A stretch of 64,000 nucleotides of DNA from the NCBI GenBank assembly GCA_030867875.1, contig JAOWCC010001634.1:36289867-36353866 (forward strand), written 5' to 3'. The DNA comes from Actinernus sp. WN-2022. Taxonomy: Eukaryota > Cnidaria > Anthozoa > Actiniaria > Actinernidae. Below, one piece after another: positions 1-11,359 of the stretch; within the stretch, counting starts at the first letter, position 1; every line of letters begins with the position of its first letter. Both the position numbers and the translations under genes were made by a program. The notes below the pieces were generated by a model. It was not told the origin of the DNA and searched no databases. It saw only the letters and a list, made by a program, of their open reading frames with translations.

Positions 1-1690
1 GACGTTCAATAGAGCAAGAAGTTATTCCTCACTTGGTAGACAGTATAGTAACCGTTCAGGTTGCTGATGCAATCTGGCAAATCTAAAGTTGACGAGAGAT
101 AAGTTTGGTGTTAGTTTAGCACAATTAATCTATAGTGTTTTACCAGGGGATGCAAACACCGACACGAGGCCGTTTTATTGTTTCGAGATGTTTGGACCCC
201 TGGTGCCACGAAGATCGATTTTTCGATATTACTTCTCCGACACGAAAACAATACCTGTATTCATCAATCATTAGGAAGTATTGTGTGCCTGGTATTTTGT
301 AACATACAATTATAGACCAGAAAGGTTGTTATTGTTATTTTTCCAAGGTGGTTTCAACAAACGACCTGATAGTGTAATGGACAAGAAAGACCGGGACTAG
401 GAGTCGGGAGCAGCCATTAGGACGATGGCTGGAGCCACACTAACGACAACGATTTTATTTCCATCCTTTTCCTCAGTTCTCTTCATGTAAAGTCACACTT
501 TATATGATGTAGCTTAATTAGGTCACATGCATGATTCTTGATGAGTGACTGAGATCACTAGTGATTTGGATCACATTTCCAAGCCACTAGTGATGTTCCT
601 CTGGAGTTTCATTGGGTATCGCTGGACACTGATGCACCTGGACAAAATGGGATGACCCGATTGGCAGCTGAACTCATTAATTATTAATGAGTTTGGGATA
701 AAAAAAAGTAAAAATGTAAAACAATGTCGGTACACATGTCTGTTTGATCAGTTTCTATGGTTGTTTAATGTCCCGGTAAAAAGTCAGTTTTTACAGTACG
801 AGCATTTCACGCCGACATCATTTTACAGTCGTTCTGATAAAATGTACATCAAAAGTAGTAGTAAATTTAAAGAATTTTATAAAGTCTATATACAATTTTA
901 CAAAAAAATATCTAAAAACGTATTTTATACTTTAAGCATGTTTGTATATATGTGTCTGTAAATTTGTACAATTTACAGAATGTTCACATAGTTCTACACA
1001 GTCTGTAAATGTTTGGATTTTTCCAGTGAATTACGACCAGGTGCTGAATACCTTGCTCAAGAAGCCCCTATCAACGTCAACTTCTGTTTGCGCTAACACT
1101 GTTATTCGATTTAATAAACTGGGACGTACCGAAAACCTGACATTATGGGATGCTCTTTATTTCATTGTTAGTTGTGCATAGGTATTGTCCTGGGCTCGGC
1201 CTAGACACAAATATCCGGATATTTTTTAGATACATAGAAGGTTGTAGGATATTTAGAAAAATTCTAGATATTGAAGATAAAAGATATTTTGGGAGATATT
1301 TAGAATTTTCTTATAGGTTTTATGCTTATTTTCTCTGTTTTATAACATTTGAAACTGTTTCACTCAATTTAGTGCCAACAATGAGACAGTAATCCGATCA
1401 GCGGTTTCCCTTTGAATAACGTTTTCCATAATTATGTCTTATGGTAGCCATCGCAGTACTGAACAAGATGGCGGATGCCGAGGAGTCTGAAATTGAAGCT
1501 GCCGAGTTTTTTAACAATCGTTAGCTATGAAACTTTTGTTCTTATTGGGTCCAAATTACTCAAAATTGTGATATTTATAAGAAATATAACAACACATATA
1601 GAAATGTTTTCGAGATTTGTGGAAATTTTTTCCGAGATATTTAGAAAACATATTTAGGCGATTTTACGTGATATTTGTGTGTAGGCCTAT
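1..1690. other. Unrecognised non-coding DNA
   Basis: Short open frames here (for example around 89-274, 761-961 and 1150-1392) have no recognisable domain and look like chance frames in AT-rich DNA. The only structure I see is a small hairpin at about 671-693 with 11-bp arms around one base. I see no gene. Confidence 0.5.
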
Positions 1691-1947
1691 CCTGGGCCCG
1701 GTTATTCGAAGCCCGATTAAGCTAATCCAGGATTAAGGGCAATCTTTAGTTTGATTTGTTAACTTGTGAACCACAGTATTTGAGGTTGAAAACTTATTCA
1801 TAGAGGAGAAACAACAAGTACTTTTCTACTAGTCTTGCTAGATTTGGAAACAAATACATTCTACAGCTGAGCCGGAACCAAAACCATGGGTTCAGTAAGA
1901 CTTAATCCAGGATTAGCGCTAATCGGACTTCCAACAACTGGCCCTGA
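1691..1947. mobile_element. MITE with about 45-bp imperfect terminal inverted repeats
   Basis: The left end (CTGGGCCCGGTTATTCGAAG, then a GATTAAGCTAATCC motif) is matched in inverted orientation by the right end (ACTTCCAACAACTGGCCCTG). The subterminal motif AATCCAGGATTA occurs in both halves. The interior is non-coding. The terminal style resembles the element at 27,559-28,241. I could not fix a target duplication, so superfamily is open. Confidence 0.65.
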
Positions 1948-4006
1948 ATTTCGGTTTGCTACTTTTTTAGTGTCAATAGGTCAATCAGTGTTAGAAATAT
2001 CCAAATTAGTAAAAAATATTCCCACAACATTTTAGGAGATTTTACCGCTAAAATCAGTATTGGAGGCCGTTCTATATTCAGCGGAAGTGATGTCATACGC
2101 ACAACACGAGAACCAGCGTGGCTACGTTTTTATGCACACTATCTCACGCGAACCTCGCAAGGATAAATATAACTTTCTTCTTGTTGATGAGAAGACGTTT
2201 TTAGTAGAAATATGCCTCCAATGCGTTTTGTTGTGCAGTAGAGCGTTGCGCGTATGGCATCAATCCCGCTGAATAAAGGAACGCGGGCCTCAATAATGGA
2301 AGACGTTTAGATTCAATACTGGCGGAGTTAAATAAATAAGACTTCCAGTGTCGTCGTATCGAAATACGGTTTGGACTCTGGTGATACTAATAATAGCAAC
2401 TCTACTTTCTGAATATGCCAAAAATTGATATGTTAAAATTGGCGTTGTGGTACTTTAAGCCTCGTGTTCTCGTTGCCACACGAGAGCATTTTCACATAAA
2501 TGTTTCTGTCATGACTATTCAAATACAATCTTGCATGCTTAGTATTTAAGCAAAATAGTAATCTACTATCGCAGCATTTTTATACCACCTGGTCAAGACG
2601 ACCATATAGTTACCAACCTTAGGGACAAAGAAAGGCTTGTACTGCAGGCCAAAAATCTAACATGCATTGTGGAATGCTATGTCTTTTTCTGAGAAGTCTG
2701 TCTACATGTATATATAAGTTATATATTTGATATAATTTGATATAATATTATATTAGTAATAGTAGTAATATATCAGCTTTGGCCGGGTTCAACTTATCGT
2801 GCCTAAATGATTTTGATTTGATTTGATTTGATTTGATTTGTTAAAGATACGCAAACAATGGTTAATCAAATTGGATGCCAGTTAGACTGTGTAATGAGTC
2901 TGTTTTTAGTTCTCTCGAATTAGTTTCTCACAAAAACATGTCCCACATCGAAGAGACAGTGTGTATGCAATAAGAGAGCAGAGCGTAGCGTGCAGAAAAA
3001 TAGGTCCCACATGGAAGAGATGATATGTACATAATACGAGAACAGATGTACTTCGACATTTTAACCGGCCCGGGATAGGGTAAGTGAGTGATCTTTCGTG
3101 AGACCTCCTCATACTAACGCCAGCATGTTAGTATCCTGTATCATTCCGTACAGGATTCTAGTTGGCTTAAAGTTAGTACTCTGTATCATTTGACAGAATA
3201 CTAGCATTTTGTATGGGGTTTACAGTGTATCCACGTGACCCGAATGTTGTTTCTGGATTGGCTAGTACCCTTATGAATTATTAATGAATACTATAAGTGG
3301 AAATGAATGTATTATTTGAAAATGTTTGAATATTAATATTGGGCCACGTATCATACTAACACGAATACATTTTCAAAAGTTATGAAATTATTGCATTCAC
3401 ACGATCGTTTTTAAGTCGGTTTACCCGTTCACACGAGAACGATACAAACGACTAACATGATTTCGACCTTACACTGCACATGTCTGGAAAGCTATCACAT
3501 GACCAATCGTTTTCAAAAGTTTGCGTTTTCAATTAATTCTACCGTCCACATGTACGAAAACGATACTTTTGTGTTTTCAAATATTTCCAGTTTTCGTGTG
3601 GACCGAAGATGAAAACGTAACAAACTGTTTGCATTTTCTAATGAAGATATATCTTTCTGGACAGGATCTTAGTTCTGTTGATCATTTTTTCCTCCGGTGA
3701 ACTTTCAGATACCGTATAATTAATTAAATCAGTCGCTAAAACTTTGACACAGAGAACGTTAATCTGAGGGAATTGACCCTTCTAACGTTGCCGTTCAAGT
3801 CACTTGGGATCGATTCTTTCTGCTTCAAATGTCTAGAGTGATTTCAAGTCTGTTGAGGAATTCAGTTTTTAATGCTTCAGCGGTCTCTTCAGAGAAAGTA
3901 CAATGGGTGACTAGTTCCTGTAAAACCTAGTGTTGAGTCTGCGACGGCGCCGTAAACGCAAAGAACAGAACTTTATTTTCAAATTACGCACTTTGCACCT
4001 AACGGC
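1948..4006. other. Unrecognised non-coding DNA
   Basis: No gene is visible. An ATT/TA-rich stretch occurs at about 2,700-2,780. A region around 3,380-3,620 carries repeated AAAACGAT / GTTTTCGTGTGGAC-type motifs in both orientations, which may be a decayed foldback element. None is clear enough to delimit. Confidence 0.4.
2811..2840. repeat. (TTTGA)n pentanucleotide microsatellite
   Basis: Six or so consecutive TTTGA/GATTT units are read directly in the sequence. Confidence 0.9.
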
Positions 4007-4012
4007 ATTAAT

Positions 4013-4245
4013 GAGGGTCTGAATGGGGTTAACTGTCTACTGACAAACGGCCTTAAAAACAACTGACAAAATGACGATATTTTTACTGACAACCGAAAAA
4101 TAACTGACAACAAATTTGGTTTTTCTGGGTCGAACATTGTAAATGTTCTCTAGTAATGATTAACTAGGGCTAACTGACAACTGACAAATGGCCAAAATTT
4201 TAACTGAGAATTGACATGTAGACCCACCCCCCCATTCAGACCCTA
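4013..4245. mobile_element. MITE with GAGGGTCTGAATGGGG termini and 6-bp TSD, copy 1
   Basis: The termini GAGGGTCTGAATGGGG and CCCCATTCAGACCCT(A) are inverted repeats. The flanking direct repeat ATTAAT lies at 4,007-4,012 and 4,246-4,251. The interior contains many ACTGACAAA-type short repeats and no coding potential. A second copy is at 12,642-12,844, inside a LINE. Confidence 0.8.
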
Positions 4246-4499
4246 ATTAATGAATGCTTTTCGTTGACTTCATTTATTTTCATAATTCGCGTATTCATTC
4301 ATAGTTAGATAAGCATATTTCATTACTTTATTCATCGAACTCTCTATTGGATTGCGGCTATTAGCATTTCTATTATTGGCGCAATTTTCTTTGATCCGAG
4401 TAACATGTGATTGTACACTTTGATCCGAGTACATGTTTCCTCAGCGGTAATCATGCACTTAACACTATAATCCGTTTCCCCACCCACAATTCCCTCTTT

Positions 4500-4615
4500 T
4501 GCTAGCTCTGACGTTGGGCTAGCGCTCGAAACGTCAGCTGCTACTCGCTCCCCACGGCGGTTAGCATACCTTAATCGACTTTTAGTTGATCATACCAGTG
4601 TCGAGAGAAGGTAAA
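4500..4615. mobile_element. Possible Penelope-like element terminal fragment
   Basis: The stretch around 4,505-4,545 reads GCTAGCTCTGACGTTGGGCT, then AGCGCTCGAAACGTCAGC. This layout (CTGACG, short stem, CGAAAC, GTCAGC) resembles a motif I recall from the terminal repeats of cnidarian Penelope-like elements. There the motif is a degenerate hammerhead-type fold. No reverse transcriptase is attached. Identification is from memory of the motif and is tentative. Confidence 0.35.
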
Positions 4616-5464
4616 CGAAGCGGGAATCAAGTTAAACTCAAACAACAGCAGGGGCATTCCCTGGCATTTTTGAGCTTTAAGCCCGAAAGTGAAACAAAGT
4701 AAATTTGCTCCAGGCGTACTGAAAAACGTACTGAAATTTAAGAAAATATTTTAAGCCCGTTAAGCTCGAGTTTATAAATAACAACTGGTAATCAGTTGAT
4801 GCTATTTTGGAAACAGAAACATAAGCAGTTAGTCCTCCGCTTGTTAATACGAAAGCATACCCGCACCATATTGTAATCTACACTACTGAACAGAATGTGG
4901 TATTGCAGGTAATTTGAGCATTCATCAAAACTCACCGGAAACGCAAAACTAATAATGCTGGAGTTAAAATGACCAAGTCAACTGTGCAAGGTCAAAGCAG
5001 ATATTTTAGAAACCGACAAAGCCGTTTATTAGACAAGCTAACAGAGTTCGAACATATACAGGCGTTTGTCCACCATCACAAACGTCTCGAAATTGTCGAA
5101 CTTTGTTAGCTCCTAACTTTGTAAGGAACATATATAGCCTCCCCTTGTTTATTTTGGTGAGCTCTTTCAAGCTATTTTATATTTTTTTTGCATTTGTCTA
5201 GATTTCAAATGCCTGCAAAATTCCCATTGTACCGTGAATCCCAAAACAGTTGTGTTGAAAAAGAAAAGAAAAAAAAGAGGACATGTGTTTACATGATAGT
5301 CATGTTTTCTAAGCGTGGTCTAAAACACTGCTAGAAGAGGAATATTTTAGCAGGGTTACTTTCTATTCAGTTGTCTGTCTGATTCGTCTATTGGATAATG
5401 CGGTGTCAACTACTTGAGCACAGTCAGGATCGTCAAATAATCGGAAGATATCAGTACAAAGCTT
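4616..5464. other. Unrecognised non-coding DNA
   Basis: No convincing coding, RNA or repeat structure was found here. Confidence 0.4.
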
Positions 5465-5623
5465 AAGGCAATACACGGATCATAATTAGCTATTGTACAA
5501 AGGCAATACACGGATCATAATCAGATATTGTACAAAGGCAATACACGGATCATAATCAGATATTGTACAAAGGCAATACACGGATCATAATCAGATATTG
5601 TACAAAGGCAATACACGGATCAT
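5465..5623. repeat. 35-bp minisatellite, about 4.6 copies
   Basis: The unit starting AAAGGCAATACACGGATCAT and ending AGATATTGTAC is repeated at 5,465, 5,499, 5,534, 5,569 and 5,604 (last copy partial). The first copy is one base shorter and has a few substitutions; the others are identical. Confidence 0.95.
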
Positions 5624-6185
5624 CCAGTTCGACTTCTTAGGTAACACAGTTGCGCGCATCAACTTTCTTGTCCCTAGGGCATGACATTTAAACTTGATAT
5701 AACTTATCAGAATTCCAATGTCTAGTCAGTGGTCGTGTATGCTAACGCCGCGCACTATTTCCGAGCAGATGCACTCAGCACCGCGCCTAGCAATTACTGG
5801 TACCGTACCATCCAGAAAGCCTATATTTGAAGGTGATGCTGCCAATCGCTATCTTTTTGTGTATGCGGGTCTTGACACATGGTTAAATTGTGTTAACAGT
5901 GAATCAATTAATAAGCTTACTAATCGGTGTCATTTGAGTTTTAATTTAATAGTAGGGACTCTTAAACAACCACGAAGGCGACAGGAATCGGAAAAGTGTT
6001 TTATTTCTGCCGAAATTTGGCCGGTGCATGGTTTAAGATATACTAGTTCCTTTACTCGCCTTCAATTACTTTTCACATCGAGATCTTCGAAAAATATATA
6101 TGAAAACTATGAGAGCATAGGGTACCTTCTTACCGTTCGCGTTCTCTTGTAGACGTAATGCTACAGTCAAATCCAGCGGTGTCCA

Positions 6186-6330
6186 TCCTCCCCCCCCCCC
6201 CCCCCCCCCCGGGCCAACTCCCGGGCATTAGACATTCTTGAAAAAATATATTTATACACCCCATGATGAGGCCAAAGAAATAGGCAAATGCCCCACCCCC
6301 GGGCACATCCATAATCTTCCCCGAGTACGA
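6186..6330. mobile_element. Fragment of the TCAAATGCCCC-type transposon family
   Basis: A long C-run, then CCCGGGCATTAG, and later GGCAAATGCCCCACCCCCGG. These match the G/C-run plus (A)AATGCCCCA subterminal style of the element at 46,393-47,325. Complete termini are not visible here. Confidence 0.45.
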
Positions 6331-6669
6331 GTATTTTGAATCAGAGTGAAATAAATACGAAATAAATAGGTAGGGATATATAAGGGTATGATAGAGGTAC
6401 TTCAATACATTTAAAGGAACATAGTATCTTAGTTTACAGATAAGCCTATATTATTTGCCATCTTATTATTAACATGTTGAATTTGAGCATCCATTGTGAA
6501 TATTCATCTATATACACACCTATAGATATTTAATATATTTATATGGGTGATAGACATTTTGGATATTAAAACCTCCTTAACTCAGCGGCACAGCATTCAA
6601 AGCAAGACATATTGTACCATTCTACTATTCACTTGATGTAGAATTTATATCTAAATAATAAAATATTGT

Positions 6670-7480
6670 TCATAGGCACTTTAATTTATAGGAGACTTTA
6701 TATTCTTTAAATAGGTCAGAAATATAGGAAGGGCCATTAATGTTCTTACATTTATACAATAATAACAGAGATTGGACTCTTCTTCTGTGGTCAAGTGATT
6801 GTAGAGAACAGGACTTAAGAGCCTGGACGTAGTCCACACTATTACCTAAACTTAAAAGTGTCTTATTTAGGGTGCGTTCGATTGACCGTATTCCGGAATA
6901 AGAATACCAAGAATGATTACTACAAATCACGTTTACTGGGATTTTTTAGCCACTGGAATAATAAATGTATCGTGAATATCATATATCAGCAAGCGTTTGT
7001 AGCTTACAGTGAAAAATATGCCCGAACCAGTGATTTCCAGATACTATTCCATCTATTCCTATTCCAGAATACGGTCAATCGAACGCACCCTTAGTCCTAA
7101 TAAGAGCGGGCTGCAATCATGATTCTAAGTGAGGCACGATGTAAGCCTTGTATACTGTTAGGTTAAATGCTAGTACCTGATTAGGAATGAGATTCTTTAT
7201 GCGCCCTAGCACCACTAGCTTAGCATAAACTTTTGCGATTGTTTTCTTAACATGAAATTTGAAAGATAACTGCTTATCGAGCGTGATACTTAGAATTTTA
7301 ATTGAATCCTCCTCAATAGTGATATCTTCATGTCCAACATTGAGGTTAAGGTTATGATTTGAGTCCCCTACAATCATCGCTTGGGTTTTATCACTATTAA
7401 TTTTCAACAAATTGCTGTTAAACCAGTAATACAATACTCCTAAATCTTTGTTAAGGGTATATTCAAGTATCACATCCTAC
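6670..7480 (-). pseudogene. L2/CR1-like LINE, reverse transcriptase C-terminus (broken)
   Basis: The minus-strand frame 7,473-7,117 reads through a post-catalytic RT region with the LINE-typical block KINSDKTQAMIVG followed by LSITLDKQLSFKFHVKKT and YKAYIVPHLES. A second minus frame, 6,930-6,670, gives a LINE C-terminal block (RRRVQSLLLLYKC, GPSYISDLF). The gap between them is a MITE at 6,870-7,090. The catalytic half and endonuclease are missing, so this is a 5'-truncated dead copy. Confidence 0.8.
6870..7090. mobile_element. Harbinger-like MITE inserted in a LINE (TTA TSD)
   Basis: A perfect start GGGTGCGTTCGATTGACCGT is matched by its inverse ACGGTCAATCGAACGCACCC at the right end. The trinucleotide TTA flanks both sides (6,867-6,869 and 7,091-7,093). 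Length is 221 bp with no coding capacity. A 3-bp TWA duplication and a GGG start fit PIF/Harbinger; that assignment is inference. Confidence 0.8.
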
Positions 7481-9335
7481 ACAGTGGGATTAATACCATT
7501 AGTATCGATTTTGATTGCCAGGTGGGGCCTATATTTATAAAAAAATGATAAATTGTTCAGCAATATCAGACGTTTTGACATAAGTTATATTTCCTTGTGT
7601 AGTACTGGAAGGGTAATGACTGCCCGTTAGTTTTCCTTTAAATGTAAATGCCTGTTTTAAATTGATTCCGTCACCCATACAATCCGCTTTAGCAGACGAA
7701 GTTGGAGAAACAAATGCAATCGCTGATTACTTCTCAAATTAATGTTTTTGCTCATTTTATCTTCAAAAATTACTGCTTACAGAGGCCGTGTGTTTTATTA
7801 TCATTACTTCGGCGATATTTCATTTTGTGGCATTATATTTCTTACTAGGTCTAGGTCTAGGGTAAACTTCATGTAAGAAAAACTGCATGTAGAAGTTTCA
7901 GGACGACTGGAAATAATGTAAAGCCACTTGTACAAAAGATCCGATAAAGGGCCGCAAATCGTGGCCAGAATATAAAATTGAACATCGGTCTTGGGAATTA
8001 GCTCTAGCACTCTTAAAATTAAAGCGATACTTATCACACCATCATTTTTTACAACTTCATTAAGCGCTGGCTTCTGCAAAAAAAAACTCAATAGTAACCT
8101 CTTCAAAAACGGCACCGACAACACAAACCTTTTGGAATTACGCTGTAAAACGGTCATTGCAAAATGATATGATATCTTGGATACATTTCACTGCCAAAAC
8201 GCAACAAAAAGCATATTTTTGAATCATTAAAAAAGTTTCATTTAAGTCTAGACAATCAACGGCAATGCTTTCTTGAAAGTAAAACATCATATATAAACGA
8301 GTATTAATAGCGTTTTGCCACCTTACCTCACGCTCACTATGCCTCAGGGAACTCAATCAGAATCCAACTGAAACGTCAAGCACAAGATAAACGAGCACCT
8401 CTCACTGAATTGATACGTTGTTCGCCAAATTGTTTATCAGATCATTGATTTATAAGGAGACTCGTGTTCGCCTTTATCACTGTTTTGCAACAAGACACCC
8501 AGATAACAACTTGCGCAGGGCCGTGGAGAGTTAACCTACTTCACCAAATAAATCAAATAAATAAATCACGAGATAACGATCATGGCGAATGTTCTTTATC
8601 AGTCACACCGAACGGCTGAGATGGCTTGTAGCCAAGTTGCAATTGGGTAAGTATAATGGCCAGGGGTTCCTGCCCTTTATACCCGAGGGATGATACTTAT
8701 AAAGCTATACACATAACTGATTGTCACGGATTTTAAAGGGGCTCTGTCAACCTCCAAACGATAGACTTTCTCATGATAAAAGACGAAATAGCAGAGTATG
8801 CTTTGCAGGTACACTGGAGACATTTTTTATGAAGGATGGCAAAGATTAGACTGGTTGAAAAATACTGCTTTTAAGAGAAATTTAGAACAACTTCAAATCG
8901 GTCACCTGTAACCGAAATCAAGTTTCTAAAATAAGCTTTTGTAATCAGTTTACTGTAATCTCGCCTACACATTTACACAACTACTCACTTATTCATCCAG
9001 TTATTAGCCAATTAGCTAGTTAGTCATTCAACTAGTTAGTCAGTTAGTACCATTTCAATATCTCATAATGCAATAATAGTCTCTTTTTCTTTCAATATCT
9101 AGTAATTTACATAATAAATAAGGTTAGCTAGATTTCATTATCGTTCCTTTTGTATTATCACGGCCACCTCAGCTCTGAATGCTGCAGTATCGCCAATACC
9201 GTGGTTAAATAAATTATGTTATTATTATTATTAATATTACATAGTATTTTATTTTCTATCTCGGGGTGTTACTGATGTTTGTAGTTTTAAATTAAAAACA
9301 GAAAGAAACTTCAGTTGGATACGTGCCCCCTTTAA
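7481..9335. other. Unrecognised DNA with two unassigned minus-strand frames
   Basis: Open frames at 8,157-7,804 and 8,356-8,138 (minus) have no domain I recognise and no clear splice partners. An ATT microsatellite lies at about 9,222-9,236. Nothing else is supported. Confidence 0.35.
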
Positions 9336-10716
9336 GGGACAGACCATAATTTTTGTTTGAAGGAGCTGTATAAACACTAAATAAATTGTTTGCAAGCATG
9401 AAAAATACAAAATAAAATGCTTTTAGAATCTGTACAGATATATGTCCATATCCCATTGGGTGGGGATTTGTTATACCCCTCCCCCTTGAAATTTCTGTCG
9501 CCACCAGTGGTGGGTATGGATATTTTCTGGAAATCCACAATAGACATAGTACCATTGTGCATATTATAGCAATACTGATATTTTTTTAATCAAAGTGAAG
9601 TATTCACTATGTATTTTATACCATGTGGGACCGAATACATTATAACAGGAACAATAATATATCCAAACCAGATAACAGTTGGTTTACAGTCAACTGAAAA
9701 CTACCAGTTTTTCAATAACTTCATGGAATGTCTGTAAACTATGAACTCTGTAAAATAACCAAGTGATTTGAACAAACTGATTAACCAAGCGATTTAGAGA
9801 GATCCCAACTCGTTTTATAATTTAAAATATATTTTAGTTAACTGCACAGTACTTAATATAATGAATTTCATTTTGTCCAAAGAGACAGATCTCTCTGAAT
9901 CACCTACTTATTAATCAGCTTGATATTAAAGGTGTTCCGTTTTTGTTCAAATGTTTTTCACAAGGCTGGATTTTTGCACGCATGCCTCAACATCTCAACA
10001 TACTGTTTTTAACACAAGTTTCAGTAGGATAAATTTCTTAAACGCATGCCTGACAATGCTGAATCATTGAAAACGTTTCTTGACCTTTCTTGAAAACTGA
10101 GCTTAAACATATTCCAATATACGTGTCAGATTCAGAGTAAAATCTCTCTGAATCAATACTTTCTTAGCCAGACTGATCAAAGATGATCCAGTATTCTTCA
10201 AATGTTTCACTAGGCTGAGTTAAGAAATGCTTGTGTTATGCTTCATTTATTTTCTTTGCTCCTTTCGTTTGTTTACTTTCCGTTTCATCTCCCCAGTAAC
10301 CGTTGCAAACTTCTCAGTATCATACTTTATAATACTAGCAACAGTTGCTTTGAGGGTTGAAATCCTGCCCTGGTCTGCGTTTAGTTATTGTTGCAATTCA
10401 ACCACTTTTGAAATGATACCACCATACCACTTGTACGTACGCTTCTTTGCATGATTCTTGACCCTTGATTTCGACTTGTCTTGAGTTTCAGACAACCCAT
10501 CTTTTGCTATGTGCATTGCATTGTTTAGTTTCTCTATTAATTCTTTGATCCCTTTATCATATAGCAGTATGGTTTCTAAAATATTTCTAAAATAAATTGT
10601 TTGCAAGTAGACGTTAACCAAAAAAATTGTTTGCAGCAGCACCAACACAGAAAAAAAAGTTTGGCTTGACAAATTTTCCATCCCCCACCCCGGTCAGAAA
10701 AATAATGGTCCGTCCC
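9336..10716. mobile_element. 1.38-kb non-autonomous DNA transposon, TAA TSD
   Basis: The left terminus GGGACAGACCATAATTTTT and the right terminus AAAAATAATGGTCCGTCCC are inverted repeats of about 19 bp. TAA flanks both sides (9,333-9,335 and 10,717-10,719). Inside is a diverged internal duplication (AATCTCTCTGAATCA near 9,890 and 10,140). A minus-strand 98-codon frame (10,681-10,385) resembles no transposase I know. TSD length suggests the Harbinger group. Confidence 0.65.
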
Positions 10717-10719
10717 TAA

Positions 10720-11355
10720 GAATCCTACTTACAAATATATTCGGAAAAGGAGTGAACAAAATATATATATCGCAGCTAGGTGATACCTTACGGCTATTAT
10801 AATATACTGAAATTCTATAAAACCTAAGGCATAAAACCTCTGGAGTAGTACGCATCTACATTTGTAAGTAGCACTGAATCATCGGTATTGGATCAGTTAT
10901 TTAGTACTCAGCTGCTTACTGCAACTGCAATACGCTGAGGTAATTCATATCTAACAATGTCCATCAGGGTCATTTCAGTTAATTCAGTTACTGATTCAGG
11001 TGACCTGAATTGGGACAACAAATGTACAAGCTAAATCGGTGTATTGTGGAGCCAGCCTTGGTCATCTGAATGCTATATATATACACACCACATGGCTACA
11101 CTATATTAATGTGCACTATATATGTTAAATTTGTTAAAACTTTCCTTAAAATCCACATTGATTCCCATTCATTTGATTACCTATTTACCTGAACAGGTCC
11201 ATCCCTTGAATAACTTATTAGTCAAGACATTCAAAACTGTTCACATTTATTTAAAGACAGACATTTTTGATCAGGATTTTAATTGTTGTGTTATCCTTTC
11301 GTATTGTGTTATCCTTTCAGTACGCTTTTTAACTATATGCTTGACTGCTCGATTA
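10720..11355. other. Unrecognised non-coding DNA
   Basis: AT-rich with short TA runs near 10,765 and 11,075. No supported feature. Confidence 0.4.
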
Positions 11356-11359
11356 TACC

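Noticed and set aside
361..470. tRNA-like look (TAGTGTAATGG and a possible anticodon arm)
   Set aside because: No GGTTCRANTCC B box at the right distance and no closing acceptor stem.
5465..5623. CRISPR-like array
   Set aside because: The 35-bp units are contiguous with no unique spacers; an ordinary eukaryotic minisatellite.
5718..6152. 144-codon plus-strand open frame
   Set aside because: No recognisable domain, no composition or motif support, and it runs into the C-run repeat; treated as chance.
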